Shown here piece by piece: positions 35,117 to 44,969 of a DNA stretch of 64,000 nt. The position numbers and the translations under genes were made by a program. Every line of letters begins with the position of its first letter. Position 1 is the stretch's first letter. Below the pieces are notes generated by a model, which saw nothing but the letters and a program-made list of their open reading frames with translations, was not told the origin of the DNA and did not search any database. Source of the stretch: an uncultured bacterium (GTDB lineage: Bacteria; Verrucomicrobiota; Lentisphaeria; Oligosphaerales; Oligosphaeraceae). The stretch spans positions 16,995 to 80,994 of the forward strand of contig CACYQT010000029.1 in assembly GCA_902776645.1 (NCBI GenBank), written 5' to 3'.

Positions 35117-35974
35117 ATGCCCGAATCAATCCAAAACATTCTAGCACATTTCGCCCCCCACGTCATCCTGACGGCTTTTGACGCGGGCCAGGCCATTATG
35201 CGCATTTACAACGGCGACGATTTCGAAATCCAGCTTAAGGCGGACAATTCGCCGCTCACCGCCGCCGACAAGGCCGCCCATAATCTCATCATGGAGCGAC
35301 TGCAGCAACTCTACGATTTTCCCGTCCTCTCCGAAGAGAGCAAGGAAATCCCGTACGAGACGCGCGGCGCATGGACCACCTACTGGCTGGTGGACCCGCT
35401 GGACGGCACGAAGGAATTCATCAAGAAGAACGGCGAGTTCACCGTCAATATCGCGTTGATCCACAACGGAATACCAATCTACGGCGTCGTTTTCGCCCCC
35501 GCCATCGGTCTCTTCTACGTTGGCGCCAAAGGACATGGCGCATATCGTTTCAAACAGGGCGACGATTTCGCCGACCGTGCGGAACTGGCCGAAAAGCTCC
35601 ATGACATCCATGAGCATTTCCAGCCGATCCCGCGGCCCCGCCCGCAAGGCGAACATCAGCTGCGCGTCGTCGCGTCGCGGTCGCATTGCAACGTCGAGAC
35701 GACCGATTTCATCGAACGATTGGAGGAGACGCGCGGCCCCGCCAAGCTTGTCTCCATCGGCAGTTCATTGAAGATCTGCCTTGTCGCCGACGGTTCGGCG
35801 GACGTCTATCCGCGCATCGCCCCCACCATGCATTGGGACACGGGCGCCGCGCAGGCCGTTTTGGAGGCGGCGGGCGGCTGTCTCGTCCAATGGGACGACC
35901 ATGAGCCGCTCCGCTATGACCGCCAGAGCCTCGTCAACCCCTATTTTGTCGCATACGCCCACGATTGGGAATAA
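35117..35974 (+). CDS. cysQ: 3'(2'),5'-bisphosphate nucleotidase CysQ
   Basis: 285 residues from ATG 35117; an in-frame ATG at 35102 lies inside the hairpin of element C and is less likely. The inositol-phosphatase-like motifs are intact: [17 protein letters not shown] (metal-binding Asp/Asp) and [15 protein letters not shown]. CysQ hydrolyses PAP (or PAPS) formed in sulfate assimilation. It is followed 10 bases later by cysD and then cysNC, consistent with one sulfate-activation operon. Confidence 0.9.
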   Translation: MPESIQNILAHFAPHVILTAFDAGQAIMRIYNGDDFEIQLKADNSPLTAADKAAHNLIMERLQQLYDFPVLSEESKEIPYETRGAWTTYWLVDPLDGTKEFIKKNGEFTVNIALIHNGIPIYGVVFAPAIGLFYVGAKGHGAYRFKQGDDFADRAELAEKLHDIHEHFQPIPRPRPQGEHQLRVVASRSHCNVETTDFIERLEETRGPAKLVSIGSSLKICLVADGSADVYPRIAPTMHWDTGAAQAVLEAAGGCLVQWDDHEPLRYDRQSLVNPYFVAYAHDWE

Positions 35975-35984
35975 TCATCCAGCC

Positions 35985-36893
35985 ATGGAAAACTATACAT
36001 TCACACATTTGCAACAGCTTGAAGCGGAGAGCATCTACATCATCCGCGAAGTCGCGGCGGAATTCCAGAATCCCGTCATGCTGTATTCGATCGGAAAGGA
36101 TTCGTCCGTCATGCTTCGTCTGGCCCAGAAGGCCTTCTATCCGGGCAAGATCCCCTTCCCGCTGATGCATGTCGACACGCGATGGAAGTTCCATGAAATG
36201 ATTGAGTTCCGCGACCGCATGGCGAAGGAGCTCGGCTTCCAGCTCATCGTCTGGATCAATCCCGACGGCGTCGCGCAAAACATCAATCCCATCACCCATG
36301 GTTCTGAGAAGCATACGCAGATCATGAAAACAGACGCGCTCAAACAGGCACTCAACCACTATCATTTCGACGCCGCTTTCGGCGGCGCGCGGCGGGACGA
36401 GGAGAAGTCCCGTGCCAAGGAGCGCATCTACAGTTTCCGCAACCAGTTCCATCAATGGGATCCAAAGAACCAACGCCCCGAATTGTGGAATATCTACAAT
36501 TCGAAAATCAATCCGGGCGAATCCATCCGCGTCTTCCCGCTGTCCAACTGGACGGAGCTCGACATCTGGCTCTACATCAAACGCGAAAATATTCCGATCG
36601 TCCCGCTGTATTTCGCGAAGGAGCGCCCCGTCGTCGAACGCTCCGGCAATCTCATCATGGTGGACGACGACCGCCTTCCGCTCAATCCGGGCGAAAAGCC
36701 CATGATGAAGAAAGTCCGTTTCCGCACGCTCGGTTGCTACCCGTTAACCGGTGCAATTGAATCAGATGCGGACACGCTGGACAAAATCGTCCAGGAGATG
36801 CTTCTCGCCAAAAACTCCGAACGGCAGGGCCGCGTCATCGACTACGACGGCGCCTCCTCCATGGAGGAGAAGAAGAAGGACGGGTATTTCTAG
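35985..36893 (+). CDS. cysD: sulfate adenylyltransferase subunit 2, CysD
   Basis: 302 residues from ATG 35985, the usual CysD length. The PP-loop motif [18 protein letters not shown], the MHVDTRWKF segment, [20 protein letters not shown] and [15 protein letters not shown] are all conserved. With CysN it forms adenosine 5'-phosphosulfate from ATP and sulfate. Located between cysQ and the cysNC fusion. Confidence 0.96.
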   Translation: MENYTFTHLQQLEAESIYIIREVAAEFQNPVMLYSIGKDSSVMLRLAQKAFYPGKIPFPLMHVDTRWKFHEMIEFRDRMAKELGFQLIVWINPDGVAQNINPITHGSEKHTQIMKTDALKQALNHYHFDAAFGGARRDEEKSRAKERIYSFRNQFHQWDPKNQRPELWNIYNSKINPGESIRVFPLSNWTELDIWLYIKRENIPIVPLYFAKERPVVERSGNLIMVDDDRLPLNPGEKPMMKKVRFRTLGCYPLTGAIESDADTLDKIVQEMLLAKNSERQGRVIDYDGASSMEEKKKDGYF

Positions 36894-37130
36894 TGGTTAG
36901 TGGTTAGTGGTTAGTGAACCGCATAGCGGTGACAGAACACAACCGTGGTTGCAACCCACGGGAGATTAGTGGTTAGTGCTCCGCGAAGCGGAGAAAAGCC
37001 CCGTAGGGGCAATAGGAATTTAGCCGTGGGTGAAGTTGACGCCAAAGGCGTGAACGAAACCCACGGAAAAGCAGAAAAATTATACGGAACCGCGTAGCGG
37101 TGGCAGGATAACAAACGCGGGCAAAACCTG
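36891..37130. repeat. dispersed GTGGGTTGCA repeat cluster with AGTGGTT tandem units
   Basis: AGTGGTTAGTGGTTAGTGGTTAGTG at 36893-36917, then three hairpin-repeat units: ACCGCATAGCGGT plus CCGTGGTTGCAACCCACGG; CTCCGCGAAGCGGAG plus CCCCGTAGGGG; a GTGAAGTTGACGCCAAAGG variant at 37024; and ACCGCGTAGCGGT at 37089. It separates cysD from cysNC and probably does not interrupt co-transcription. Confidence 0.75.
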
Positions 37131-37169
37131 CAGAAGCGTTACCAATTCAACACCTTGTAATATCTTCCC

Positions 37170-39089
37170 ATGATCATTCCAGACGAAGAACTCATTGAAA
37201 AAGACGTCAACGCCTATCTCCAGCAGCACTGGCGCAAGGATCTCCTCAAATTCCTGACGTGCGGTTCCGTCGACGACGGCAAATCCACGCTCATCGGACG
37301 TCTCCTCTACGATTCCAAGATGATCTACGAAGACCAGCTCGCCGCCGTCCGTCATGACTCCAAAATCCATGGCACGACAGGAACGGACTTCGATCCCGCC
37401 CTCCTCACGGACGGCCTCAAGGCCGAACGCGAACAGGGCATCACGATCGACGTCGCATACCGCTACTTCTCCACGTCCAAACGCAAGTTCATCATCGCCG
37501 ATACGCCTGGACACGAACAATATACGCGCAACATGGCCACCGGCGCCTCCAACTGCGACCTCGCCATCATTCTCATCGACGCGCGCCACGGCGTGACCGT
37601 CCAGACAAAGCGCCACTCCTTCATCGTCTCATTGCTCGGCATCGTCCATATCATCGTCGCCATCAACAAGATGGATCTGGTCGACTGGTCGGAGGAAGTC
37701 TATGACAAAATCCGCCGCGACTACAACGACATGGCCGCCCGCCTCAGCTTCAAGGACGTCCATTTCATTCCGATCTCCGCCCTTAAGGGCGACAACGTCG
37801 TCGATCCAAGCCCGAACATGCCGTGGTTCAACGGGCCGACGCTCCTCCATCATCTGGAGAACGTCAACATCTCCACGGCCCGCAATCTCATCGACATGCG
37901 CTTCCCGATCCAGTATGTCATCCGCCCGAATCTCGACTTCCGCGGCTTCGCGGGAACCATCGCCTCCGGCGTCGTCCGGCCCGGAGACAAAGTCATGGTC
38001 CTGCCGTCGCGCAAGACGACGACCGTCAAGACCATCACGACGTGGGACGGCAATCTCGACTACGCCTTCGCCCCCATGTCCGTCGTCCTCACGTTCAACG
38101 ACGAAGTGGATGCCTCCCGCGGCGATATCGTCGTGCCAGTAAACAACTTGCCGCGCATCGAAACGGAATTCGACGCGATGCTCGTCTGGATGGACGAAAA
38201 GCCCGCGGACGAAGGCCGCGAATATTTCCTCAAGCATTGCTCCTCCATCACGCCCGCCACGCTGGACAAGATCCGCTATGAAATCGACGTCAATACCGGC
38301 CACAAGAAGGACGCCAACGGTCATTTGCAGCTGAATTCCATCGCCCGCATCCATCTGGCCATGCACCGCCCGCTGGTCTATGACATCTATGTCCGCAACC
38401 ACGCCACGGGCTCCTTCATTCTGGTGGACAAACTGACGAACGCGACCGTCGCCGCCGGCATGATCATCGCGCGCATGTCCGCCGCCGAAACAAAGGACGA
38501 CAAGCCGAAATCGGAAAACATCACCCGCGAAATCTCCTATGTTTCACAGGAAGACCGCCAGACCCTCCTGAAGCAGAAGCCGCGCACGCTCTGGTTCACA
38601 GGTCTCTCAGGCTCAGGCAAATCCACCATCGCCAAACTGCTGGAGAAGACGCTCGTCGACAACGGCAGGATCTGCTTCCTGCTCGACGGCGACAACATCC
38701 GCCACGGCTTGAATAAAGATCTCGGCTTCTCGCCGGAAGACCGCAAGGAGAACATCCGCCGCATCGCCGAAGTCGCCAAGCTCATGAACGACGCGGGCCT
38801 CATCGTCCTGACGGCGTTCATCTCCCCCTATCGCGAAGACCGAGACATGGCGCGGCAGATCATCGGCGACGAAAACTTCCGCGAAATCTATGTCAGCACG
38901 CCTCTTGCGGCCTGCGAAGAACGCGATCCGAAAGGCCTTTACAAAAAGGCCCGTGCGGGCCAGATCAAAGGCTTCACAGGCATCGACGCTCCCTACGAAC
39001 CGCCGGAAAATCCTGCGCTTGTCATTGAAACGGAAACGCTTACGCCGAAAGACTGCGTAGACGCCATCATCGACAAACTAATCTCCTAG
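37170..39089 (+). CDS. cysNC: bifunctional sulfate adenylyltransferase subunit 1 / APS kinase (CysNC)
   Basis: 639 residues. Residues 1-450 are the EF-Tu-like GTPase Cys[16 protein letters not shown] (G1), [12 protein letters not shown] (G3), NKMDLVDW (G4). Residues about 470-639 are APS kinase: [15 protein letters not shown] (P-loop), [26 protein letters not shown] and [18 protein letters not shown]. The fusion couples GTP-driven APS formation to PAPS formation. No good Shine-Dalgarno precedes ATG 37170, which follows a repeat cluster. Confidence 0.95.
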   Translation: MIIPDEELIEKDVNAYLQQHWRKDLLKFLTCGSVDDGKSTLIGRLLYDSKMIYEDQLAAVRHDSKIHGTTGTDFDPALLTDGLKAEREQGITIDVAYRYFSTSKRKFIIADTPGHEQYTRNMATGASNCDLAIILIDARHGVTVQTKRHSFIVSLLGIVHIIVAINKMDLVDWSEEVYDKIRRDYNDMAARLSFKDVHFIPISALKGDNVVDPSPNMPWFNGPTLLHHLENVNISTARNLIDMRFPIQYVIRPNLDFRGFAGTIASGVVRPGDKVMVLPSRKTTTVKTITTWDGNLDYAFAPMSVVLTFNDEVDASRGDIVVPVNNLPRIETEFDAMLVWMDEKPADEGREYFLKHCSSITPATLDKIRYEIDVNTGHKKDANGHLQLNSIARIHLAMHRPLVYDIYVRNHATGSFILVDKLTNATVAAGMIIARMSAAETKDDKPKSENITREISYVSQEDRQTLLKQKPRTLWFTGLSGSGKSTIAKLLEKTLVDNGRICFLLDGDNIRHGLNKDLGFSPEDRKENIRRIAEVAKLMNDAGLIVLTAFISPYREDRDMARQIIGDENFREIYVSTPLAACEERDPKGLYKKARAGQIKGFTGIDAPYEPPENPALVIETETLTPKDCVDAIIDKLIS

Positions 39090-39210
39090 ACAATTAACAA
39101 TTAACAATTAACAATTAATAATTTATGGTTACTAGCCGTTAATCATTGTAATAAATTGTAAATTATTAATTCTTCATTGTTAATTATGAATTATGAATTA
39201 TGAATTATGA
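39088..39210. repeat. short tandem repeats AATTAAC and ATGAATT
   Basis: CAATTAACAATTAACAATTA units at 39091-39118 and TGAATTATGAATTATGAATT units at 39186-39210, related by inversion with a unique middle. The last ATGAATT unit provides the start codon of the next gene. Confidence 0.75.
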
Positions 39211-40175
39211 ATTGTAAAAGCTGCGCCCATTACTGCAACATAGAAGAAGGCCACACGGGCATCTGCGGCCGCCGCCGCGTCGTCAACGGCAAGCTGCAAA
39301 TCCCCTATGGCGCCATTTGCAGCCTCGCGCTGGATCCGTACGAAAAGAAGCCGCTCTATCATTTCCATCCAGGCGAATTCGTCCTCAGCTTCGGCAATCT
39401 CGGCTGCAATTTCAAATGCGCCTTCTGCCAGAACTGGGACATTTCACAGGTCGGAAAAGATTCGCAGGCGGACGGACGAGAACAGCCTGTCACGCCGCAA
39501 CAGATTGTCAATCTGGCTCTTGCGCATCGCGCCAACGGCATCGCCGCCACCTACAACGAACCGCTCATCAGCTCCGAATGGGTCGCCGACATCTTCAAGC
39601 TCGCCCATGAAAACGATCAGCCGACATGCCTCGTCTCCAACGGTTTCGCGTCAAAGGAATCGCTGGATCTTCTGCTGCCGTTGACGGACGCCGCCAACAT
39701 CGATCTGAAATGCTTCACGGAGGACGGCTACAAATGGCTCGGCGGCAGGCTGCAAGTCATCTTGGACACGATCAAGGCGTTCCATGACGCTGGCAAATGG
39801 GTCGAACTGACCACGCTGGTCGTTCCGAATTTCAATGATTCCGACGGCGAACTGCGCCATATCGCTGAATTCATCGCCGCGTTGGATCCGTCCATCCCAT
39901 GGCATGTCTCCGCCTATCATGCGGACTACAAGATGATCGACGGCCCGCAGCGCACGCCACCCGAACGGCTCATGCGTGCCGTCGAGCTTGCGCAGGAGGC
40001 GGGCCTGCAGTTCGTCTATACGGGCAACATCGGCGGCGCGGCGGCATATGAAGACACGATCTGCCCGAAATGCGGATGCAAGCTCATCGAACGCAAAGGC
40101 TTCAAAATCATCTCCAACCGCCTGCAAAAAGGGCGTTGCCCGAACTGCAACGCCCTGATACCGGGGAGGTTCTGA
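39207..40175 (+). CDS. radical SAM protein, AmrS-like (AmmeMemoRadiSam type)
   Basis: 322 residues. Residues 1-25 have three Cys (CKSCAHYCNI, GICGRR) as in AmrS. The radical SAM motif is CNFKCAFCQN (CX3CX2C), followed by ATYNEPLIS and IDLKCFTEDGY, typical of pyruvate-formate-lyase-activase-like AmrS enzymes. The C-terminus carries a rubredoxin-like zinc knuckle (CPKCGCKLIER, CPNCNALIPGRF). The substrate is not established for this family. The AmrA and AmrB partners are not in the window. The ATG is in a repeat unit and lacks a ribosome-binding site. Confidence 0.82.
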   Translation: MNCKSCAHYCNIEEGHTGICGRRRVVNGKLQIPYGAICSLALDPYEKKPLYHFHPGEFVLSFGNLGCNFKCAFCQNWDISQVGKDSQADGREQPVTPQQIVNLALAHRANGIAATYNEPLISSEWVADIFKLAHENDQPTCLVSNGFASKESLDLLLPLTDAANIDLKCFTEDGYKWLGGRLQVILDTIKAFHDAGKWVELTTLVVPNFNDSDGELRHIAEFIAALDPSIPWHVSAYHADYKMIDGPQRTPPERLMRAVELAQEAGLQFVYTGNIGGAAAYEDTICPKCGCKLIERKGFKIISNRLQKGRCPNCNALIPGRF

Positions 40176-40203
40176 CGATTTCTCCCAAAGCGTATTCACA
40201 AAA

Positions 40204-40485
40204 TCACCCGAACAGATCGCTGTGTGTTCCTGTTCGCGCCAGTGTCAGTACAAGAATATCGTCCTCATAGTAATAGACCAATAGCCAATCTGGAGCAATA
40301 TGACATTCACGTGTTCCGCTGTATTCCCCGCCTAGCAACGGATGGTCATGGTACTTTGCATCCAACTGTTCACCTTCGGCCAAACAATCGATGACATGCT
40401 CAAGGCGTGACAAATCCAGGCCACGCTTACGCATCAGCTTATAGTCTTTTCGGAAATGAGACGTTGTTCTGATTCTATATTTCAT
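40204..40485 (-). CDS. yafQ: YafQ-type mRNA interferase toxin (RelE superfamily)
   Basis: 93 residues. RRECHIAPDWLLVYYYEDD (seen as TRECHIAPDWLLVYYY) and LTLARTGTHSDLFG match YafQ, whose C-terminal His and Asp are catalytic; both are present. It cleaves ribosome-bound mRNA. The start overlaps the antitoxin stop by four bases (ATGA). Confidence 0.9.
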   Translation of the reverse strand: MKYRIRTTSHFRKDYKLMRKRGLDLSRLEHVIDCLAEGEQLDAKYHDHPLLGGEYSGTRECHIAPDWLLVYYYEDDILVLTLARTGTHSDLFG

Positions 40486-40760
40486 TCCTGATCAAGATCT
40501 TCAAAAAGTTCGCGTGCACTCTTGTACGTTTTAGCCTTCGGGTCATGCGCAACCTTGATCGCTTCACGAATCGCCGCCATGGTCTCTTCATTTGGCACGG
40601 AATTCAGCGTAATGTCAAAAGGAATGGATCGGCTTCTTACGGCCTGTCGTAAAAATATGTTGATGGCAGCCGTCATGCTAAGCCCTAATTCCGCAAAAAG
40701 CTCCTCCGCATTTTTCTTTAATTCCGTTTCAAGCCTGACATTGATTAATGCCGTACTCAT
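40482..40760 (-). CDS. dinJ: RelB/DinJ-type antitoxin
   Basis: 92 residues. LINVRLETELKKNAEELFAELGLSMTAAINIFLRQAV is the ribbon-helix-helix DNA-binding domain of DinJ; the C-terminal part binds the toxin. AGGAGG precedes the start, and the TATACTATATA stretch at 40790-40800 may be the promoter/operator. The pair is a self-contained toxin-antitoxin module between amrS-like and PHP genes. Confidence 0.9.
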   Translation of the reverse strand: MSTALINVRLETELKKNAEELFAELGLSMTAAINIFLRQAVRSRSIPFDITLNSVPNEETMAAIREAIKVAHDPKAKTYKSARELFEDLDQE

Positions 40761-40870
40761 AAAATCCTCCTATTGTAAATCAATACTCTTTATATAGTAT
40801 AGCATTAATAAAGAAAAATACAATCAAATATGCGTTTTCTTTTCAGTATTCCTATTTTTCCTTTTTACAC

Positions 40871-40908
40871 AAAACGCCGCCTTGGAAAAACCAAGGCGGC
40901 GTTTTTTT
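40871..40908. terminator. bidirectional intrinsic terminator
   Basis: ACGCCGCCTTGG (40874-40885) and CCAAGGCGGCGT (40891-40902) with loop AAAAA, flanked by an A-run and a T-run. It ends the two PHP genes on the minus strand (16 bases past the stop). Confidence 0.85.
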
Positions 40909-40923
40909 GAAAATATGATCTCC

Positions 40924-41829
40924 TTATTCCACCCTAATCGGATTCGTCCACGCATAGCGGCCGTTTTTGTCTTTGATCTGCAGGCGGAACCAGCCGTTGG
41001 GCCGCGTCTTCAGCTTGAACTGGCAGCTGGTGATTTCCTTGATGCCGTCGTCTGGGCCGTTCATGTTCTCGCACATCGCGCAATAGCCACTGCTAAGATT
41101 CGAATAGCCAATCACTTCCGTGCAAGGCGTGAACTCCGCTTCGAAGACGCCGTCCACATAGCTGACGCGTTTGATTTCAGGGCCTTGCGACGCATAGAAG
41201 TCGCCAGCCTTCAACGCGTCGATGACGACCTGCTGCGACAGCGGCTTGTCCGTCAGGACATACGTCCATGACATGAACAAATCCTCCGGATGGTGGGTGT
41301 CATCGACCGCCACGGCGGGCAGCAGGCGTCCCGCGTCGCACAGTTCGTCCCACAATTGCCTGCTGTCGCTTCTGCCGATGTAGCGCGTCGCCGTGTTGAT
41401 TCCTTCGATGGCCACGATTCCCTTGATGGAATTGACCTGCGCGGAGTTCAGGCCGCACCAATGCGGATGCGCGCAGATCGCCACGCCGCCGACGGCGTTG
41501 ATGGAATCCACAACCACTTGAGGCTCAAGGCCTTTGTGAAACACCATGTCCTCTGGAACGCCCAACGCCACGAAATGCCATTTGACTCCGTTCGGCTCGT
41601 CCCGTGGATGCATTTCCATGCCGGAAATCAGCGTCATCCCCCTGCCGCTGTACGTCGAGACCGGATTCGTCCGCCGATGATCGGTAAACGCATAGATATC
41701 AAAGCCTTGGCGTGAATACATATCGATCATCTCCGCCGGAGTGAAGACGCCGTCGGACATTGTGGAATGATTATGGAACGCCGCTTTGTAGGCCGTCAGC
41801 CGCCTGCCGTAGTAATCAATCGTCGACAT
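40924..41829 (-). CDS. PHP-domain protein B
   Basis: 301 residues from ATG 41829 (MSTIDYYGRRLTAYK), chosen because the GGGGGTGGG just upstream can act as ribosome-binding site; a longer frame to 41874 overlaps the neighbour. PHP metal motifs: FHNHSTMSDG (HxH), AFTDH, CAHPHW and VDDTHH. The last 100 residues are a beta-rich domain. PHP enzymes are trinuclear-metal phosphoesterases; this subgroup is common in Lentisphaerae sugar clusters with no proven substrate. It is a tandem paralog of the next gene. Confidence 0.82.
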   Translation of the reverse strand: MSTIDYYGRRLTAYKAAFHNHSTMSDGVFTPAEMIDMYSRQGFDIYAFTDHRRTNPVSTYSGRGMTLISGMEMHPRDEPNGVKWHFVALGVPEDMVFHKGLEPQVVVDSINAVGGVAICAHPHWCGLNSAQVNSIKGIVAIEGINTATRYIGRSDSRQLWDELCDAGRLLPAVAVDDTHHPEDLFMSWTYVLTDKPLSQQVVIDALKAGDFYASQGPEIKRVSYVDGVFEAEFTPCTEVIGYSNLSSGYCAMCENMNGPDDGIKEITSCQFKLKTRPNGWFRLQIKDKNGRYAWTNPIRVE

Positions 41830-41843
41830 CGCCCACCCCCGGC

Positions 41844-42740
41844 TTATTTGTTCACCATGATCGGATTCGTCCACGCGTAGCGGTCGTTACGGTCTTTGAT
41901 CTGCAGGCGGAACCAGCCGTTCGGCACCTTGTTCAACGTGAACTTGCAACTGGAGACTTCCTTGAGACCGTCCTGCGGCCCGTTCATGTTTTCGACCATC
42001 CCGCAGTAGCCTCTGCTGAGGTTCGTCAGGCCGATTGCTTCCACGCAGGGCGTGAACTCCGCCTCGAAGACGCCGTCCACATAGCTTAGGCGTTTGAATT
42101 CAGGACCTTGCGACGCATAGAAGTCGCCCGCCTTCAACGCGTCGATGACGACTTGCTGCGACAAAGGCTTGTCCGTCAGCAGCATCGTCCATCCCATGAA
42201 CAAATCGCACGGGCGGTGGGCGTCGTCGACGGCCGTGGCGGGCAGCACGCGTCCCATGTCGCTCAACTCATCCCACAACTGCATATTGTAATCGCGGCCG
42301 ATGTAGCGCGTGGAGGTGTTATACACTTCAATACCGATAATCCCTTGAATTGAATTGACTTCCGCAGACGTAAAGCCGCACCAGTGCGGATGCGCGCAGA
42401 TCATCACGCCGCCGATCGCGTTCACGGCGTCGACGACCGACTGCGCCTCGCCCTGCGGTTCCGTGAAATCCTCCGGAACACCCAATCCGACGAAATGCCA
42501 CGTGATGCCGCGCGGCCCCTTCGGGTGGATTTCCATGCCGGAAAGCAGGAACATGCCTTTGCCATCATACGTGGAGACGGGATTCGTCTTGTGATGATCC
42601 GTAAACGCGTAGATCTGATAGCCTTGCTTCGCGTACATGTCGATCATCTCGAACGGCGTGAAACGACCGTCCGAAACCGTCGAATGCGAATGCAACGCCG
42701 ATTTGTATGCATTTAATTTTCTGCCATAATAATCAATCAT
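41844..42740 (-). CDS. PHP-domain protein A
   Basis: 298 residues, ATG 42740. Metal motifs are LHSHSTVSDG, AFTDHH, CAHPHW and VDDAHRP. Very similar to the downstream paralog throughout (DALKAGDFYASQGPE, FRLQIKDRNDRYAWTNPI), so the pair arose by tandem duplication. The relative at the window start lacks the DDAH motif. Its gene ends 14 bases before the start of the paralog. Confidence 0.83.
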   Translation of the reverse strand: MIDYYGRKLNAYKSALHSHSTVSDGRFTPFEMIDMYAKQGYQIYAFTDHHKTNPVSTYDGKGMFLLSGMEIHPKGPRGITWHFVGLGVPEDFTEPQGEAQSVVDAVNAIGGVMICAHPHWCGFTSAEVNSIQGIIGIEVYNTSTRYIGRDYNMQLWDELSDMGRVLPATAVDDAHRPCDLFMGWTMLLTDKPLSQQVVIDALKAGDFYASQGPEFKRLSYVDGVFEAEFTPCVEAIGLTNLSRGYCGMVENMNGPQDGLKEVSSCKFTLNKVPNGWFRLQIKDRNDRYAWTNPIMVNK

Positions 42741-42851
42741 TTGTCTGCTCCTAGCTTGACTTGTTGAGTTGCGGTCTAAAATTATAGGTTATATTAGTAT
42801 ATTTTCCACATATCGCAAGAAAAATCATGCATTTTCCAAATGGATTCCATC

Positions 42852-43418
42852 ATGGACTACGCCGTCTTAGATTTTGAAACAACAGGCTCCTGCCGCGGAA
42901 ACGCCAATCTTCCGTGGCAGTTGGGCGTTGTGAAAATGACGGACCGACGGGTCGTTCCGGAAGAATCCTGCTCGTTCTATCTGAAGGTCCCGAAAGACCA
43001 TCAGTTCAACCCGTACGCGCCAGGCCGCTGGGCGACCATCCGCGACATTCTGGCCGAATCGCCTTCCCTACTCGCATTGTGGCCGGACCTCCAGCCATGG
43101 CTGTCCGGCCATTTTCTCGTCGCCCACAATGTCCCGACAGAACGGACCATCCTCTGCAAGACATTCCCGCTCCATCACTTCGGCCCATGGTTCGACACGC
43201 TGACGCTGGCCCGCAAGGCCTATCCGCAATTGTCGTCCTACCAGCTGGAGGAAATCATCGCCACGCTTAACATCCTGCCAACCGTCCAAAAGCAATGCCC
43301 GAATCTCGCGCCGCATGACGCGCTGTTCGACGCATTCGCCGCCGCCTATCTGCTTGAACATCTCCTCCATCTCCCCGGCTGGAGCGACCTGCCGGACAGA
43401 TGCTTCCTAAGCAATTAG
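42852..43418 (+). CDS. DnaQ-like 3'-5' exonuclease
   Basis: About 188 residues from ATG 42852 (ATG 42840 also possible). DEDDh motifs: YAVLDFETTG (Exo I), VAHNVPTERTIL and FDTLTLARK (Exo II), HDALFDAFAAAYL (Exo III with His). Closest in type to short exonucleases related to the polymerase III epsilon subunit. A role in repair or RNA trimming is likely; no partner is visible. Downstream is an unlinked Mur ligase. Confidence 0.85.
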   Translation: MDYAVLDFETTGSCRGNANLPWQLGVVKMTDRRVVPEESCSFYLKVPKDHQFNPYAPGRWATIRDILAESPSLLALWPDLQPWLSGHFLVAHNVPTERTILCKTFPLHHFGPWFDTLTLARKAYPQLSSYQLEEIIATLNILPTVQKQCPNLAPHDALFDAFAAAYLLEHLLHLPGWSDLPDRCFLSN

Positions 43419-43495
43419 CTTCCTTGCTCTTCCCTTTATCCCTTTCCCCTTGAATCCTTTGAATCCATTTTCATCCCTTCACCCTAACGCTTTTC
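43419..43495. repeat. short tandem repeat, CCCTTTGAATCC class
   Basis: TCCCTTTATCCCTTTCCCC and TTGAATCCTTTGAATCC units fill the gap before the Mur ligase. They also create a false N-terminal extension of the ligase frame (MNPLNPFSS). Confidence 0.65.
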
Positions 43496-43497
43496 CC

Positions 43498-44886
43498 ATG
43501 AACCTACCTCTCCCTCCAGCCAAAATCTTCTGCATCGGCATCGGCGGCATCGGTGTCTCCGGTCTTGCGCAACTGCTTGTCCATCAAGGTTATTCCGTCG
43601 CCGGCAGCGACCGCGGCCTCAACGACCACGGCAAAGAGCATCTCTACGACGGCCTCCGTGCGCAGGGCATCCGCCTCTATCCGCAGGACGGCTCCGGCCC
43701 GAAGGCCGAGCAGCCGGACGCGCTCGTCATCTCCACAGCCGTCGAAAACGACAACGTGGATCTGATAGCCTTGCCAAACTGCCCCGTCATCCATCGCGCC
43801 ACCGCCCTCGCGCAGGCGTTGGACCGCATCGGCGTCCCGCAGATCGCCGTCGCGGGCTCCTGCGGCAAAACGTCCGTCACAGGCTGGATCGCCGCCGCAT
43901 TGAAAGCGTTGGGCAAACGCATCGTCATGGTCGACGGCGGCTATTCCCTCAACGCGGAACGGCCCGGCTTCCCGGGCAACTTCTTCGCGGATGACAAGCC
44001 GGAATACATCGTCGTCGAAGTCGATGAATCCGACCGCTCGCTGTCCGCCTTCCATCCGCAGTTCGGCGTCCTCCTCAACGTCGGCAACGACCATTACGGG
44101 CAGGACGAACTGAAGGTCGTCTTCCGCAACTTCTTAAGCCAGTGCAACCGCGGCGCCGTCGTTCTCGACGAATTGAAAGACATCGCGAATCTCTGCCCCG
44201 GAACAGTCACCTGCTTCAGCGGCAAGGCATTCAACGATTCGGATTGCATCGCGCCATCCAATTTCGAAACGACGCTTGACGGCATCGTCTTCGACACCAA
44301 GGAGTTCGGTCATATCGTCACGTCGCAGGACGGCTTCCACAGCGCCATCAACGCCTGCGCCGTTCTCGCCGTTCTAAAACAGCTCAATCTCGGCCTGCCG
44401 GCGGAAAAAATCGCGGCGGCGATCGCGTCGTTCAAAGGCATCCGCCAGAGGTTTGAAATCATGGGCAAGAATTCCGATGGCATCACCGTCATCAACGATT
44501 TCGCCCACAATCCGGAAAAAATCGCGGCGGCGATTTCCGCCGCTCATAACCGTTTCGGTTCGCCGTTGACGGCCACCTTCCAACCGCACGGCTTCTCGCC
44601 GCTCCGCTTCATGCGGGAGGAACTCGTCAAATCGCTTGCAAATTGCCTCGCAAAAGATGATCTGCTGATCATGCTGCCCGTCTTCTACGCCGGCGGATCC
44701 GCCAAATTCACGCCGACTTCCGACGAAGTCGCCGCAGAACTCTGCGACCACGGCCTCAACGTCATGGCCGCAGGCCGCAACCAGGCGACCAAAATCATCG
44801 CCAGCCGCAAATCCTCCTGCATTCTCATCATGGGCGCGCGTGATGCATCACTCCGCACATGGGCCGCAGAACTCGCCGCAAAATAG
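43498..44886 (+). CDS. MurC/Mpl-type Mur ligase
   Basis: About 462 residues from ATG 43498; the earlier TTG at 43450 lies in repeat sequence. N-terminal Rossmann part IFCIGIGGIGVSGLAQLL, ATP-binding loop AGSCGKTSVTGW, the DESDRSL segment, and the C-terminal VINDFAHNPEKI match MurC and its relative Mpl (murein peptide ligase). MurC adds L-Ala to UDP-MurNAc; Mpl reattaches the recycled tripeptide. The FAHNP motif and the FFADDKPEYIVVEVDESDR region lean to Mpl-like, but I cannot separate the two. Confidence 0.8.
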   Translation: MNLPLPPAKIFCIGIGGIGVSGLAQLLVHQGYSVAGSDRGLNDHGKEHLYDGLRAQGIRLYPQDGSGPKAEQPDALVISTAVENDNVDLIALPNCPVIHRATALAQALDRIGVPQIAVAGSCGKTSVTGWIAAALKALGKRIVMVDGGYSLNAERPGFPGNFFADDKPEYIVVEVDESDRSLSAFHPQFGVLLNVGNDHYGQDELKVVFRNFLSQCNRGAVVLDELKDIANLCPGTVTCFSGKAFNDSDCIAPSNFETTLDGIVFDTKEFGHIVTSQDGFHSAINACAVLAVLKQLNLGLPAEKIAAAIASFKGIRQRFEIMGKNSDGITVINDFAHNPEKIAAAISAAHNRFGSPLTATFQPHGFSPLRFMREELVKSLANCLAKDDLLIMLPVFYAGGSAKFTPTSDEVAAELCDHGLNVMAAGRNQATKIIASRKSSCILIMGARDASLRTWAAELAAK

Positions 44887-44891
44887 CCTTG

Positions 44892-44955
44892 TGCTTGTAT
44901 CCCTTGTATCCCTTGTATCCCTTGTATCCCTTTTTAGTCCCTTTAGTCCCTCCAA
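44892..44955. repeat. short tandem repeat, TTGTATCCC class
   Basis: CTTGTATCC units: four exact 9-base units, then TTTTAGTCCC units. Period 9 and 10, directly before the beta-helix gene. Same class as 43.4, 52.3 and 61.3 kb. Confidence 0.75.
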
Positions 44956-44969
44956 TTCAAGGTATTCTC

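Noticed and set aside
43450..43497. 16-residue extension of the Mur ligase
   Set aside because: It is translated from the TTGAATCC repeat; the domain starts at MNLPLPPAKIF.
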